64,000 nucleotides of DNA from Tolypocladium sp. Sup5 PDA-1 (GCA_000750105.3 JPHH03000011.1:310001-374000); one strand, 5' to 3'; positions 31,944 through 43,641 are shown, counted from the stretch's first letter. Numbers and translations are program-made. Notes: generated by a model from the letters alone, not told the origin.

Positions 31944-34448
31944 ATGGGCATCAAAGGGTATATTATCTAGCCCTCTATTTTCTATTCCTTGCAAGCTGAC
32001 AATGCCAGGATTTATCGCGAGCTGGGGCCTGGCAAAAGAGTCTCGCTGTCCAAGCTCGCGGCCGACAGCTTCGAGCAGGAGAACCGGCCATTTCGCCTTG
32101 CTATTGACATTGCGATTTGGCAGTTCCAGACTCAGGCTGCTCGAGGTACGTGCTCAAAAATGTCGGGATTTGAGCGGGGGACTAACTGCCCACTGCCAGG
32201 CGGAACGAATCCGGCGATAAGAACGTTATTTTACCGTCTCGTTCGTCTACTAGGGACTCCGGTACAACCAATATTTGTTTTCGACGGACCGAATAAGCCC
32301 GCGTTCAAGCGGAACAAACGTTCTGGGAGGGGAGATGGCGTTGCTACGGCGCAAGCGAAGCGCTTGATTCGCTTATTTGGCTACGCTGTCCACGATGCTC
32401 CAGGAGAGGCGGAAGCAGAGTGCGCGTTGCTGCAGAGGCACGGCATAGTGGATGCGGTACTGAGCGAGGACGTCGACACCATCATGTTTGGTTGCACAAA
32501 GACGCTACGCAATTGGTCCGCCGAAGGCAAAAGTTCCAAGACGCCGACGCACGTTTCCCTTTACGATGTACACGACTTGAATATCGCCACCTTGGGGCTC
32601 GACCGCGAAGGCATGGTTTTGGTAGCTCTTATGAGCGGCGGAGACTATCTCCCTGATGGGATCCCTGGGTGCGGTGTCAAGGTGGCGTGTGAGGCTGCCA
32701 AGGCGGGCTTCGGCAAGTCCATGTGTCGACTGAAAGCGTCCGACAAGGAGGGCATTCAGGCGTGGAGAGAGTCTTTGATTCACGAGCTCAGAACGAACGA
32801 GAAGGGATGCTTTCGTACAAAACACAAGGCATTGACCATACCGGACGACTTTCCAAATCTGGAGGTTCTTAGATACTATACCCACCCTGTTGTCTCGCAA
32901 CAAGCCAACCTCGAGGCCGTACAACAGAATCTGGATCGAAAGCTGGACATTCATCTTGACGCATTGAGGGAGTTCACCCGAGAAACGTTTGACTGGGACT
33001 TTCGGATTGGGGCCATCAAGTTTATTCGGGTCTTGAGCCAGGCTTTACTTGTTCACAAAATCTGCCAAGAACAGATCGACGGCCACATCTACGTCAAGCG
33101 GATATCTGGTCGTCGCAAACACTTCACTACAGACGCTACCCCCGAGCTCCGGCTCACGTACGTCCCAGAAGAAGTCGTCCCAATTGATCTATCCAAGGAA
33201 GTCGAAGAGAACATCAGTTATGGGCGCGACGGACTGGCATTGAACAGCGACGACGAGTTCGAGGCGGCGACCGACGCCGTTGATGGGCCAAAGGGCGCCA
33301 ATAGCAAGATATTCGACGTTACAAAGCCGGATCTTGCTTGGGTCTTGGAGGGTGTCGCAAAGAAATCCGTACCCAAGGCTGTACAGGCATGGGAAGAGGC
33401 GGAAACGGCCAAGACTGCTCGCAAGTCGCCTACCAAGAAGAAGACTGGAGGGCCTAGGTCCAATAAGACAGCCGGCATGCCGCGCGGTGCTCTCGATGGA
33501 TTCGTCCGCGTCACAAAGGCACTGAACACGACGGAAGAGGCCGTTAAGGGTCTGGAAGAGGCGGCTATTCCCAAGCCTATGCGACAACCGAAACAAAGCA
33601 CCATTCGCCCTTCGCGATCTCCGTCGCCGCGACGAACAAGTAAGCAACCCTCGCCCTTGGCCACAAGGAGTCCGGCCAGACCTGCGGCCAGTTGGACCAT
33701 CGGGAGCTCACCAATGACGCCTAGAGTACCAAAGCCGGCAGGGCAGTCAGAGGCGATTCTCATCTCATCTAGCCCTGCAGGGCCAGCGTCCTCACCTCCC
33801 CCATCACCGTCCCCTCGGACCCGATGTCGCCCTCCGCTCGCTTGCTCTCACACTGGGGAGAGGTCTAGCCCAATGCGCTCGACTATTCCCACGGTCCGCA
33901 GTTCCCAAGGGCTGAGAGCACCCCGTGGTCCAGTCAAGCACAAGGCATCGTCAAAGAAGTCAGGTACACCAAAGAGCTCTCAGGGGGGTAGGCTCAAGCA
34001 AACGTCAATGGACATGTTTATGAGCAAATCATCACAACCGTCGTCCAGCCAGAGCCAGGCTGGCACACCGAAATTCATCCATCCGCCAACTGTGTCACAC
34101 CCGGACAAGGGGAAAGCAGTCGAGCCCGTGGACGATGTCAGCGACATGTCCGACCTCGAGCCCATATCGTCGTTCATGTCCCTACCCCCAGCCTCGCCCA
34201 GTAAACGCCGGCAAAAAATTCAGAGCCCGAGTCCAGCGCACAGCCCTGCACCAAGTCTGTCGAGGAAGAAGAAACTCCTCGTACCGAGTGCCTCGGCTGT
34301 GGGCTTCTTTGACGAGATAGAGGTAGACGCCGATGAGCGTGATGCCAGGTTGGCTCGCGAGGCGAGGATCTTGGAGAGTCGGGGCGTCAAGGCCACGGTG
34401 GCGCGGTGGAGCGACGTGTCGGTGCTTGACCTCACGGGCGGCGAGTGA
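31944..34448 (+). CDS. Holliday-junction resolvase of the XPG/Rad2 family (GEN1/Yen1)
   Basis: Nuclear structure-specific nuclease that cuts Holliday junctions left after recombination. Exons 31944-31957 (14 nt), 32009-32145 and 32200-34448 give 799 residues. The 14-nt first exon encodes MGIK plus part of Gly. Only with it does the protein get the XPG N-terminal start, MGIKGIYRELGPGKRVSLSK, whose N-terminal Gly is needed for catalysis in this family. Other motifs: RLAIDIAIWQFQTQAARGGT (catalytic Asp), FVFDGPNKPAFKRNKRS, XPG-I HDAPGEAEAECALLQRHGIV with LSEDVDTIMFG, and SGGDYLPDGIPGCGVK (helix-hairpin entry). The C-terminal half is disordered, basic and Ser/Pro-rich, with many SP/TP sites fitting cell-cycle control by CDK as in Yen1 (inference). 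Confidence 0.9.
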
Positions 34449-34883
34449 TTTCTGGGCGGGAGCATTTACAGGGGTTCAAGTCATGGTTGGGAGGCATTGT
34501 TAATGAGTTTACGAATATTGCGATTTGGGGCTGGCCATGCCACTGTATAGTATCAGCACAGCATTTTGTCACTGGCATTTTGTCACTGGCATTTTGTCAG
34601 TCATGCACAGTTGGAGGGCTGTTCTTAACTTGTATAAGATATTTATTGGTATCTCGTCCTACCTGGCGATGCTGCATCCCCAGCATCCAAGTACTTCGTA
34701 CCCTGCCTAGGTATTCTAGCTTTTGCACGCGCCTTCAGATCCAACACCGGGTATCGGATCGAGGCAGCAAACCAAATGTCGCTCGCAAGTTATCCCAACG
34801 CCCGAGAACATTTCCCTGTCCCTATGCAAATGCCAAGCACAAGTCAAAGCCAATATCCATAAATCCAAATGCCCCCAAGCTTT
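34449..34883. other. Convergent spacer between GEN1 and MGS1 with a 14-bp tandem repeat
   Basis: 435 bp, AT-richer. A 14-bp unit GCATTTTGTCACTG is repeated about 2.8 times at 34561-34599. The palindrome GTACTTCGTAC is at 34691-34701. No gene is seen. Confidence 0.55.
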
Positions 34884-36530
34884 TCACGTCCCCTCCATGA
34901 CCAGGTCCGGGTCGACCTCCGTGCCCAGGTCCCGCTCCTCGAGGAAGCGCCGCCCGGCGAGCTCGTCGGGCAGATACGTCTGCCTGACCTGCCCGTCGCG
35001 GTAGTTGGGCGGGTACTTGTACTCTGCGCCGTAGCCCAGGTCGCGCATGAGGCGCGTGGGCGCGTTGCGCAGGTGCAGCGGCACGGGGAGGCCCGCGACG
35101 CCGGGCTCGCGCAGGGCGGCGTAGGCGTTGTTGAGGGCGCGGTAGGCGCGGGTGCTCTTGGGGGCGAGGCACAGGGCGACGGCGCAGTGGGCGAGGGGAA
35201 TGCGCGCCTCGGGCATGCCGATCTGCTGGGTGGCCGTGTAGGCGGCCGTTGCGAGCGGGAGGAGGGTGCTGTCCGCGAGGCCGACGTCCTCGGAGGCGAT
35301 GACGACCATGCGGCGCGCGACGAAGAGGGGGTCCTCGCCCGACTGCAGCATGCGCGCGAGGTAGTAGAGCGCGGCGTCCGGGTCGTTGCCGCGGACCGAT
35401 TTGTGGAAGGCCGAGATGGAGTCGTAGTGCTGGTCGCCGCCGCGGTCGTAGACGAGCGTCTTGGTGAGAGACGTCTTGATGTCGTCCTTTGTGACGCCCT
35501 CGCGCGTCGTCAGCGAGAGGGCCAGCTCGAGCAGGTTGAGCGCCGTGCGGGCGTCGCCGTCGCTGAACCGCGCCAGGTAGCCGATCATGTCGTCGTCGAC
35601 GAGCGGCGTCGGCGGGTACGCCACCTGCTCCCCCCCCCGCGCCCGCCTCAGGATGAGGACGACGTCCTCGGTCGACAGCGCCTTCAGGGTAAAGGTGCGG
35701 CAGCGGGACAGCAGCGCGTTGGCCACCTTGAACGAGGGGTTCTCCGTCGTGGCGCCGATGAGCGTGACGGTGCCCGCCTCGACGGGCTTGAGGAAGACGT
35801 CCTGCTGCGCCTTGTTGAAGCGGTGTATCTCGTCGCAAAAGATGATGGTCTTGCGCCCCGTGAGGGCCAGGTCGTTGGCCGCCTCGAGGAACAGCTTCTT
35901 GCACTCGGACACGCCCGAGCTCGTGGCGTTGAGCTCGATGAACCGGCTGCCGACCACCTGGGCGATGCACCGCGCAATCGTCGTCTTGCCCGTGCCTGAG
36001 CTGCCCCAGAGGATCATCGACGGCACGCGGTTCGACTCGATGAGCGATCGCAGGACGCCGTTCGGCCCGACGAGGTCCTGCCCGCACACGTCGTCGAGCG
36101 TCTGCGGCCGCATCCTCTCCGCCAGCGGCGCTGCCCTCTGTGTCTTGGTCCTCTTGGCGACCTTGCCGTCCTCCGCCGCGTTCCTCGTATCGTCCTCCTT
36201 GCTCGGCTCCTCCACCTCCATCACCCCGGGCGCCAGCACCGCCGCCGCCCCCGGCCCCTCGTCGAAGCGCCTCTTCTTGCCGGCTGGCCCTAACGTCCCG
36301 TTGACCATCGGCGTCACCACCTTGTCGCTCGTCTGCACGCGCTTGGGCGCCGGCGTCGAGAAGAAGCTCGAGGCGCTGCGCTTCTGCGGCTGCGACGACC
36401 CTCCATTGTGCTGCGACTGCGGCGGCGACGGCTCCTTGTCGACGACGAAGCTCGTGCAGCCCGAGTCGATGTGGCTGTTGATCTCGGACGACTTAACCGG
36501 CTTGTTGCAGATGGGGCAGTCGACCGCCAT
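34884..36530 (-). CDS. mgs1: AAA+ ATPase Mgs1/WRNIP1 (DNA replication-fork maintenance)
   Basis: Nuclear ATPase of the RarA/MgsA/WRNIP1 family that acts at stalled forks with ubiquitinated PCNA and polymerase delta. Single exon, 548 residues from ATG 36530; an ATG nine codons upstream is less likely. Domains in order: a Rad18-type ubiquitin-binding zinc finger (Cys5, Cys8, His20, Cys25 in DCPICNK..HIDSGC), a disordered basic linker with NLS-like KKRRFD, and the AAA+ module with Walker A GSSGTGKT (176-183), Walker B FCDEIHR (Asp233-Glu234) and sensor 1 GATTENPSF. The MgsA C-terminal tetramerisation region follows (FHKSVRGNDPDAALYYLARM, then NAPTRLMRDLGYG and YKYPPNYRDGQVRQ). It converges with GEN1. 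Confidence 0.92.
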   Translation of the reverse strand: MAVDCPICNKPVKSSEINSHIDSGCTSFVVDKEPSPPQSQHNGGSSQPQKRSASSFFSTPAPKRVQTSDKVVTPMVNGTLGPAGKKRRFDEGPGAAAVLAPGVMEVEEPSKEDDTRNAAEDGKVAKRTKTQRAAPLAERMRPQTLDDVCGQDLVGPNGVLRSLIESNRVPSMILWGSSGTGKTTIARCIAQVVGSRFIELNATSSGVSECKKLFLEAANDLALTGRKTIIFCDEIHRFNKAQQDVFLKPVEAGTVTLIGATTENPSFKVANALLSRCRTFTLKALSTEDVVLILRRARGGEQVAYPPTPLVDDDMIGYLARFSDGDARTALNLLELALSLTTREGVTKDDIKTSLTKTLVYDRGGDQHYDSISAFHKSVRGNDPDAALYYLARMLQSGEDPLFVARRMVVIASEDVGLADSTLLPLATAAYTATQQIGMPEARIPLAHCAVALCLAPKSTRAYRALNNAYAALREPGVAGLPVPLHLRNAPTRLMRDLGYGAEYKYPPNYRDGQVRQTYLPDELAGRRFLEERDLGTEVDPDLVMEGT

Positions 36531-37316
36531 GGTCCAGCAAAGCGCAAAAGAGGCCAAAAGTGTATGCTGGCGATGTGAGCTCGTGGTGCAAAAAGGATCG
36601 TTGCGGTTTCGTGTCCGAGGCGGATTTAATTTGAGAGTTTCTGGGACGCGTTGAAGGCGAGGATGTTAAAGTGGCATGACGCGCTGTCTTGTGACTTTGG
36701 TGGGGCAGCCAGCCTCAGCTCAGCTCGCGCAATGCCGCCAGGGTCTCACAAGAGCTTGGGACAATTGAAATCACCGTCATGGTAATACGATTCCTAAGTA
36801 CTGTCAATTCTAAAACTGTTTTCTTGTTCCATCTTCTACAAGTGCAACTGAACTGTTTTTACCATGTAGCTCTTGAAAATACGAATACGAGTGCTCGATC
36901 TACGAAGCAGCACCATCCAGACATGGAGAGTGCCTCGGGAAGCCATTGAGCTGCTTGCCAGACGATCACAGCACATATGTCAAGGAGACTTTGATTGCGG
37001 ATATCTCTTTAATTGACCTCTTTAAAACGAGCGCACGAGGCACTCCTGTCGTTGGTAAGCTTAAAATATGTGCCAGGATGACCCCATATACGCATCGTCT
37101 GATGCCCCAGCTATCGACATGATCCATCCCCAGAGTCTTGCCCACCGAGACTCGCAATGCAGCCAAACGCCCGTTCATGCATCCACCAACGCTCTCACCT
37201 CGACAAAGGGTTGCCAAGCCTACTTGCAGGAAACCCTCCCGTCCGCCAGCCGGCCAGCCAAATGACCCCTATACTAGCAATGCATCCTGACCCGGCCCTA
37301 AAAATACCCACTCTCT
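36531..37316. other. Promoter of MGS1 and 3' flank of PCF11
   Basis: About 790 bp between two minus-strand genes. Short frames lack domains, and no repeat was seen. Confidence 0.4.
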
Positions 37317-39628
37317 CTAAATAGAGGTCTTCATGGTCCGAATCTTTGGTGATGATATGCTCGTCTCCGCCTTTCTCTTCCCCAGCACCGGCTCCGGGGT
37401 TCGTCGTGAGACACCCGGCGTGCCTTCGCGGTCCCTCGTCGCCTCCGCATGGCACGAGGCGTGATACGCCCGGTTACCCACGAGCACGGCGTCAAGCCAC
37501 ACCCACTCCTGGGCAGTGTCGAGCCACTTGTTCTCAAACTTCTCCTGGCAGATGGGACAGACGGTATTGATGCCGCTGCTGGGGTCTGGAACCGGAATGT
37601 ACGCGGGCCCTTTGTCGGCCTGGGCAGCCTGCGTCGATGCCTCCTCTGCTGCAGCAACGTGGTCCGAGTCCACGATCTCTCGCGACTTCAACCAATCCTG
37701 AATCATGTTAGCATATATCCTGTGTCAAGGGCAACCGCATGGGTGTAGACTTACCTGCTGATCCACGTACCAGCTACGGTGCGTGCCTCTCTTCTCCGCC
37801 TCCGTGCTCCGTTGATGGACGCGGAAGTGCCAGTCCATGTGAGCCATCTTCTTCTGCCTTCCCTCCACGTCAGCCCTGAATCGTCGCCCACACTGCGTGC
37901 ATGGTGGCCCCAGCTCATCGTACAGAGCAGCAATTGCGTCGGGACGGAATCTTTCACAAATGTTAGCCGGGATGACAGCTCACATATTGGAGCCTAGAAA
38001 CTCACTGTTGCTTCAAAGCGGCCGCGCTCAGCCCTGCCATCGCCGCGTGATCAAAGACAGGCTGTGCGGCTTGTGCTTTGGCTGAAGACAGTATGTTGGC
38101 AATGTTGGGCGGCAATATAGACGGCGGAGGAGCCGGAGGAACAGCGCCCGCATTCGGCGGAGCTGCTCCTGGGAGCATCCCAGCCTGGCGAAGTCGATCC
38201 AGTAGAGCCATTGGATTCTGTGCGGGTGGCCCGGGCTGCTCTGCCTGAGCCGGTGGTGGTGATCGGATGGCGTTGTTTGTGTACGGAGGGTTGGGGGTCG
38301 AGTTCTGCGGAGTTGCCGACTGTCGTGCCATGAGCGCTGCCAATGCTCCTGGGCCCAACAAAGAGTCCAGAGTAAGCGACGCCTGGCCCGGGGGCGCAAG
38401 AGCCGGAGTGGGAGTTACGGAAGCTGGATGCGGCCCCGTCGCATGTCTCTGTGGCGGTACGAGAGCCGGGTTCTGAGTAGAGTTCTGGGCCGACAAAGGC
38501 CTCATTGTCACGGCAGCAAGTTCGGTTACTTTGTTCTTAATGAGCTCGAGCTGATCTGGAGGCAGGCTTTGGCGTTGCAGAACGCCCTGCAGATCCAGCA
38601 GTGCTCCTAATCTGTTCTGAACACTAGCATCATGCGGGTTGTGTGAGAACTCCGCCTTCATCGCAACAATCAGGTTCTGAATGTCATTGCTCAACGTTTC
38701 TACACTTATCCCAGCCGGAGCCGGACCCCCCATCGACCCGTATGGTCCTGAAAGGGGCGGCTGAAAGGGGGCGGGGACAGAGACGCCAGGTTGAGGTGTC
38801 GAGGTATGAGGGTACTGCGGAGGCTGATCTCGTTAGCAAATGAAGAACGAATGGTCTCCTTATAGGCGTGACTCACTTGTTGCTGGCCAGGGTAATGAAA
38901 GTTTCCGGGCGCCGGTTCCCCGGGTCGTCCACCGTTGGGTTGGGGGAATGGATGGGGAGAGTATGCCCCAGCAGGTCCCGGTGGTCCACGCATTCCTGGA
39001 GGAGTGGGAGTATTTCGGTGAGGCAGCATAGCAGAACGAGGTCTGCCAGGAATCTGGCCTTGCTGTGCCATGGTAGCCGCCCTCGCTTTCATGAGCGCGT
39101 TCTCTATCGGCCGCACCAGCTCGTGGGAGAAGACTGGCCGAGTGTCCATGGATCCGGGAACAGGATCCTTCCATGTCTTGAGCATTTCTTCCATCTTACG
39201 GCGAACGTTGTGGTCGACAACAGCGTAGGATTCCATGAATGTCTTGAAAAGGTGGCGGCCGAAATATATCGTGTACGGCGTGCCAACATTCTTGACGATC
39301 GAATCCAGGACGTAGAGGGCGGGGAGCTTCTTGGTTGGCGGAGCCTAGTAGTACGTTAGCGATGTGATCCAAATCAAGCACGGCGGCGAGAGGGTGAGTT
39401 GAAGACTCTCCGAGGCTCAAGTCTTGGAGGCGCACTCAGAATAGCTGTCGCGACGGGGTGACCTACCTTGAGGATGTGCTGCTGCAGCACTTCGGCGATG
39501 GCCAGGGCGTGCTCCGTGTTTTCTCGGGCAATCACAGTCAAGTTGCTGATCTCAAAGCGCATGTTGGAGGAGAGGTCCTCCAAAGCGTGGCGGTAATCCT
39601 CCGCCACCTCATCTGCGTCTGACGCCAT
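37317..39628 (-). CDS. pcf11: mRNA cleavage factor IA subunit Pcf11
   Basis: Nuclear 3'-end processing and termination factor that binds the RNA polymerase II CTD. Five exons (39628-39467, 39344-38877, 38823-38006, 37950-37755, 37697-37317) give 674 residues; introns are 53-122 nt. The CTD-interaction domain spans about residues 5-140. It contains DYRHALEDLSSNMRFEISNL, LPALYVLDSIVKNVGTPYTI and RKMEEMLKTWKDPVPGS, and crosses the first intron. A Pro/Gln-rich middle carries a region similar to the Clp1-binding part. Two zinc-finger-like modules lie at the C terminus: CTQCGRRF with HMDWHFRVHQ in exon 4, and CPICQEKF with YHASCH in exon 5. These flank the WVWLDAVLVGNRAYHASC stretch typical of Pcf11. 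No part is missing. Confidence 0.9.
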
Positions 39629-40616
39629 GGTCGAGGCGTGCGGTGTTTCCGGTATTAAAGAGAGGTGCAACGGTCCGTATACCGGGCTGCTGCAGGAATG
39701 AGAGGGGATGTATCGCTTTGCAAACAGCTCCCAGAGCGGAACCAGTCAAGTGTGTCCGGGCTGCGTCCAGATGACGCAGTGAAAAGAAGTGAAAAGTGAA
39801 CACCAGACAATAGGCAGAATGATTTAATGCGGTTCAGGTTTATTCCAAACGGCCTTCCCGCAATGCCTTGGCCGCCTCCGCAAGTCTAGAGCCAACCCCA
39901 ATATCCCAGGACAGTCCTTATATGCCCCGGTCAAGCCAAAGGTGACATTATTCAGAGAATATGTCAGGAGCGGATACACTGTACGTGCAACGCTTCCTAC
40001 GCAAGTCGCTCCAGAATCAGTGGCGTCGTCTCGAGAAGGGCAGGCGTTTGTCGCGAGGCAAGTTTGCGGTCGCGTGGCCAAATGGGATGCGGTCGGGCTA
40101 CAATCGCGGGAGGGCAGTAAAGCAGGCGTGGAAGTGTTCGTTCCGGAGCGAGAGAGGGCGTATTCAGGGTGCTGCGGAAGGAGACGTGTTTTGGGAGAAG
40201 TGGGTTGTTGATTGAGAGTTGTAGAAGTTTAATAGCAGTAAAGAAAGGCCTGTCCTTGGACGCCGTGATCAGCCATGGCCGGTGTCACGTGCACTCTGAC
40301 AATCGTGGCTGGGGTGTCATTCAAAGACTTGCCCCACACAGATGTGGAGCAAGGTACGTACCAAATTACTCGTTACTACATCGCTCTATCAGCGCCAACG
40401 AGAGAGCTTAAGTCCATGTTCGATGGAGAGAAAGAGTCAAAAAGAACAAACCGAGTTAAAATTTTGCAATGCCAATTTACAAACACAAAGGAAGCTCTAT
40501 GATCCCTGGATGTGGGGTATTGTTTAAGAAAAATCGTCATCGCGAAACGGCTTTGTCCGTCAACGCCAATATCCCCTGTCCAGCGGCGTGCCTCCCTCGT
40601 CGTTCTTGCAGCGTCT
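39629..40616. promoter_or_regulatory. Promoter of PCF11 and 3' flank of the four-TM gene
   Basis: About 990 bp. Plus-strand frames at 39961-40215 and 40275-40502 begin with ATG but have no domain or splice support. Nothing else is seen. Confidence 0.4.
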
Positions 40617-41423
40617 TTAGAAGCGAGACATGTGTGCCTCCGAGTACAAGCTGCTCCGGCCCGTGTGCATCGGGTGCAGGGCAGTGTCTGGACGCTTGAG
40701 CCCCGGCACTATGGGACTCCTCCGGTCGTCATCTTGGGCATCACGCTCGACATCTTGGTGAGCCGGGAATGGGCCGCTGATGTGGGGTCTGGTTTTCTCA
40801 CCATTTTCCTTCTTCCAGAACATGGACGCGAACTTGCTTCGCGTCTTCTCGTTCCTCAGGGACGAGTTTGACCGGGCCGTGGAGGAGTAGTCGGGCAGGG
40901 ACTCGCGACGGTCGGCGAGCGAGCCGTTAGCCCGGATATCGCGAGACGTGATGCCCTCCTTGCCGTCGCGCCACACAACGGCGCTGAGGATGTTCAGCAC
41001 GCCAAAAGTGAGGGCGAGCACTGAAGAAGCCAGGACGAGCTTCGAGAAGTGCGGGCCGAGGCTGTCGGGGTCGTAGGCGGGTCGGTTGAGGTTCCCGAGC
41101 ATGTCGCAGCCGATCACGACCATGGCACCACCGAGCCAGCCGACGCCATAGTGGTCAGAGAGGACCGGCCAGGCGCGGCGGAAATAGCCTTTGATGGACT
41201 CGAGGAAGGGGAACTCGGAGATGATGAGGACCACGCAGGCGATCGACGTGAAGAAGTGCGACGCGCACTCGAAGACGAAGTAGTCGCGCGCCTTGTCGAC
41301 CTTGATGATCAAGACCCAGCAAGCGGCACCGACTGCGGCCAGCGTGATGACGGTGAAGGTTCGCAAAACTTGGAGAACGACCATGCCAATACCCCGGAGG
41401 GATCCCAGGTTGAGGCCGAGCAT
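40617..41423 (-). CDS. Four-TM fungal membrane protein (DUF7598-like)
   Basis: Conserved fungal membrane protein of unknown function. Single exon, 268 residues. Four hydrophobic segments are visible: about 10-38 (GIGMVVLQVLRTFTVITLAA), 55-75 (HFFTSIACVVLIISEFP), 95-112 (YGVGWLGGAMVVIGCDMLG) and 125-148 (FSKLVLASSVLALTFGVLNI). A Ser/Arg-rich cytosolic tail of about 115 residues follows, with many potential phosphosites (RRESLPDYSSTARSNSSL). The membrane block (LRGIGMVVLQ, FLESIKGYFRRAWPVLSDHY) is recognisable across Pezizomycotina. The DUF label is from memory of this pattern and should be treated as tentative. Confidence 0.65.
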   Translation of the reverse strand: MLGLNLGSLRGIGMVVLQVLRTFTVITLAAVGAACWVLIIKVDKARDYFVFECASHFFTSIACVVLIISEFPFLESIKGYFRRAWPVLSDHYGVGWLGGAMVVIGCDMLGNLNRPAYDPDSLGPHFSKLVLASSVLALTFGVLNILSAVVWRDGKEGITSRDIRANGSLADRRESLPDYSSTARSNSSLRNEKTRSKFASMFWKKENGEKTRPHISGPFPAHQDVERDAQDDDRRSPIVPGLKRPDTALHPMHTGRSSLYSEAHMSRF

Positions 41424-43311
41424 GGTGAAAAGGGTCGTTGGAAGTTCGAGACGGGGGAAAGAGAGACAGCTTGTACGAGGCGTTAGAAACGAGCGCGGGC
41501 GCGAGTGTCGTTTGAAGAACTTACAGAATAGAAGCGTCTTGGTATCTCCAAGAGGCAGTTGAAGGAACGAAGATGTGGTGGCGAAGCTCTGACTAGCAGG
41601 CTTTGTTCTTAAGAGGTAGGTAGGTTGATTAGAAGCCGGTCAGGTAGAGTGATGAGGATCCAGTCCGCAAGACGTTAATGAAAGAAGGTGACGTGGGAAT
41701 AGGTGTGAAGAACAAGGAAAAAGGGAACGAGAAAGACTGAACACGGTCACGTATTGTTCTCCAGTACCATTGTCGGCGCGGTCAATAGGTGCTGGCCACC
41801 TGCACTCACGCAGCGAGAAACTTCAGCCGGCCAGGCTCTTCTTTAATAGCACAACGGCCGTCGCGCCTCGACAAACAGGCCCTGTACGTAGCACCCCTCA
41901 CAGCTGGTGTGACTGAAAGAAATAGAAACAGCCCCCTGTCACGGGCAGCCGGACAATGGTGTTTGCATGCATCCCACCTTGGACGTGGACGGGGGCAACA
42001 CGGCAAGGCGCCGTATGGCACGATGCGGTCGCTCGCGGTACTACCAGCCGGCAGCGCATAGTTTCGAGCATGCAGAGTCCAATCATTTGGCCTCCAGCAG
42101 CGAACGACTGGGGACAGCCAAGAGGATCCATCAACGCGGCGAGGTCTGGCTGTTTCATCGCCGACGTGTCAGGCCGTGATGGACGACGGCCAGCGGCGTG
42201 AGCATCCCGCCTGAGGGCACAACCGCCTGGCAAGGCCGCAAGGTCAGCGCGGTGGGGAGCCGGCCAGCACGAGGCCCAGACATGGAAGGGCGCTTGGCAT
42301 CAGATCCAATGGATTTCTGGGGACTGCCGGCGTCCGGGGAGAGGCAAGACGTTGAACGGTTCTCAAGGCCAGGATGCCTCGAAGTGTTGATTGGGCGTGG
42401 GTGCGCGAGGGCCGTTTCAGCGAGGGACGGCGTTGGGGTGGCCCAGCTCCGCCACTCTCTATCTGGCGCCTACTGTTACAGTACTACAGCAATATGTCAG
42501 AGTTTGGGATGACTTGACAGCGCCGGTTTGCTGGTCATATGATTTTTGGCCTGCAAACCTGGAACAGTCATGCCCTGTGCGGTTCGGTATCACACTGGCT
42601 TGCTACTTCCTACTGTGCTGCTCCTCGTGTGCGATGCTGAAGACGTAGGTTGGTTGGGTGCGGTGATTCTGCAACGGGAGCCATCTTCAACGGACACGAC
42701 GGATCGTTCGCTTCATGTACAACATATGATCAACTGACGCATTATCGTGGATAGACTCCGCAAAATGTACCTCGAATGATCGACGGTTATTTGTGCTTCT
42801 AGATCCGTCGTCCAGGATGCCGCATCGTCATCATGGTTTCGTCTCGACAGGCGCCGGGAGCCAGCCAGCGGCTCGTGTTAGTGAGCACTCCACGCTGCCA
42901 CGATGCAGCCCATCTCGCGCAACTCTGGCCACGACAGTGAATCAGCTCGCACCGCGTCTAATCGTCTCCCTCTCATTTCCTAACCGCGAGCGTCGTCGGC
43001 GAATGCCCCACCAAACCGGTGGTCGAAAATAGATGCAGGTCCAGTCACGGTGCCGGCAAACGGGGCGCTTCAGGCACGGCCTAGAACGTGAAGCGGCTGC
43101 GGATAAGCGCATCTCTGACGCCCCATTGGCTACCGACGCTAAACATCTCAACCGCCTTCGCACTGAGACCAGAAACCGCCTTCTCTTTTTTCCTTCGCCA
43201 AACTTCGACGTCCTGCCCACCAACCGCTGCGCTTTCGCTTCGCTCCACTCTCTGCGTGCTGCAACGCCCACCCGCCCATCGCATAGCATAGCATCGTCGT
43301 TTTCGCCAACC
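41424..43311. promoter_or_regulatory. Gene-free 1.9-kb divergent intergenic region
   Basis: Lies between the divergent four-TM and SERF genes. Open frames (for example 41898-42233 minus, 42198-42512 plus) overlap one another and have no domain. The 200 bp before 43312 are pyrimidine-rich, as in strong fungal promoters. Confidence 0.45.
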
Positions 43312-43641
43312 ATGGCCCGCGGCAACCAGCGCGACAAGGCCCGTGAGGCGGCCCAGAAGAAGCTGGCCGGACAGGTACGTCCCGGTCGTCCACCGCCCGC
43401 GTATCATCTCCTAGGCCATCTCCGCTGACCACCCCCGGCGGCTACAGAAAAAGGGCAACAGCATGAGCGGCAACGAGATGCAGCGCGCCAAGGAATCGGC
43501 CGCTGAGATCATGCGCCAGAAGCAGCTTGCCGGTACGTCCCCGTCTTGCCTCCAGTCTCCCTCCCCCCTTTGCAACTCCCGCTGACCAGAGCCAACGAAA
43601 CAGCCGAGGCCAAGAAGGCAGAGGCCGCTGGCAAGAAATAA
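43312..43641 (+). CDS. Small SERF/4F5-family protein
   Basis: 61-residue, highly charged protein of the SERF (4F5) family, small RNA/protein-binding factors that modify amyloid aggregation in animals; the fungal role is unknown. Exons 43312-43374, 43448-43532 and 43604-43641 have GTACGT donors and CAG acceptors in matching phase. The start MARGNQRDKAREAAQKKLAG is the family signature, followed by KKGNSMSGNEMQRAKESAAE and ending AEAAGKK. The gene is invisible as an unspliced open frame. The ATG context is CAACCATGGC. The small size, intron count and short, strong-looking promoter fit a constitutively expressed housekeeping gene. Confidence 0.85.

Noticed and set aside
34869..35999. 376-codon plus-strand frame over MGS1
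   Set aside because: Mirror frame; the minus strand carries Walker A/B and the zinc finger.
39961..40215. 84-codon plus-strand frame with a basic peptide
   Set aside because: Overlapped by an antisense frame of similar length; no homology or convincing promoter.
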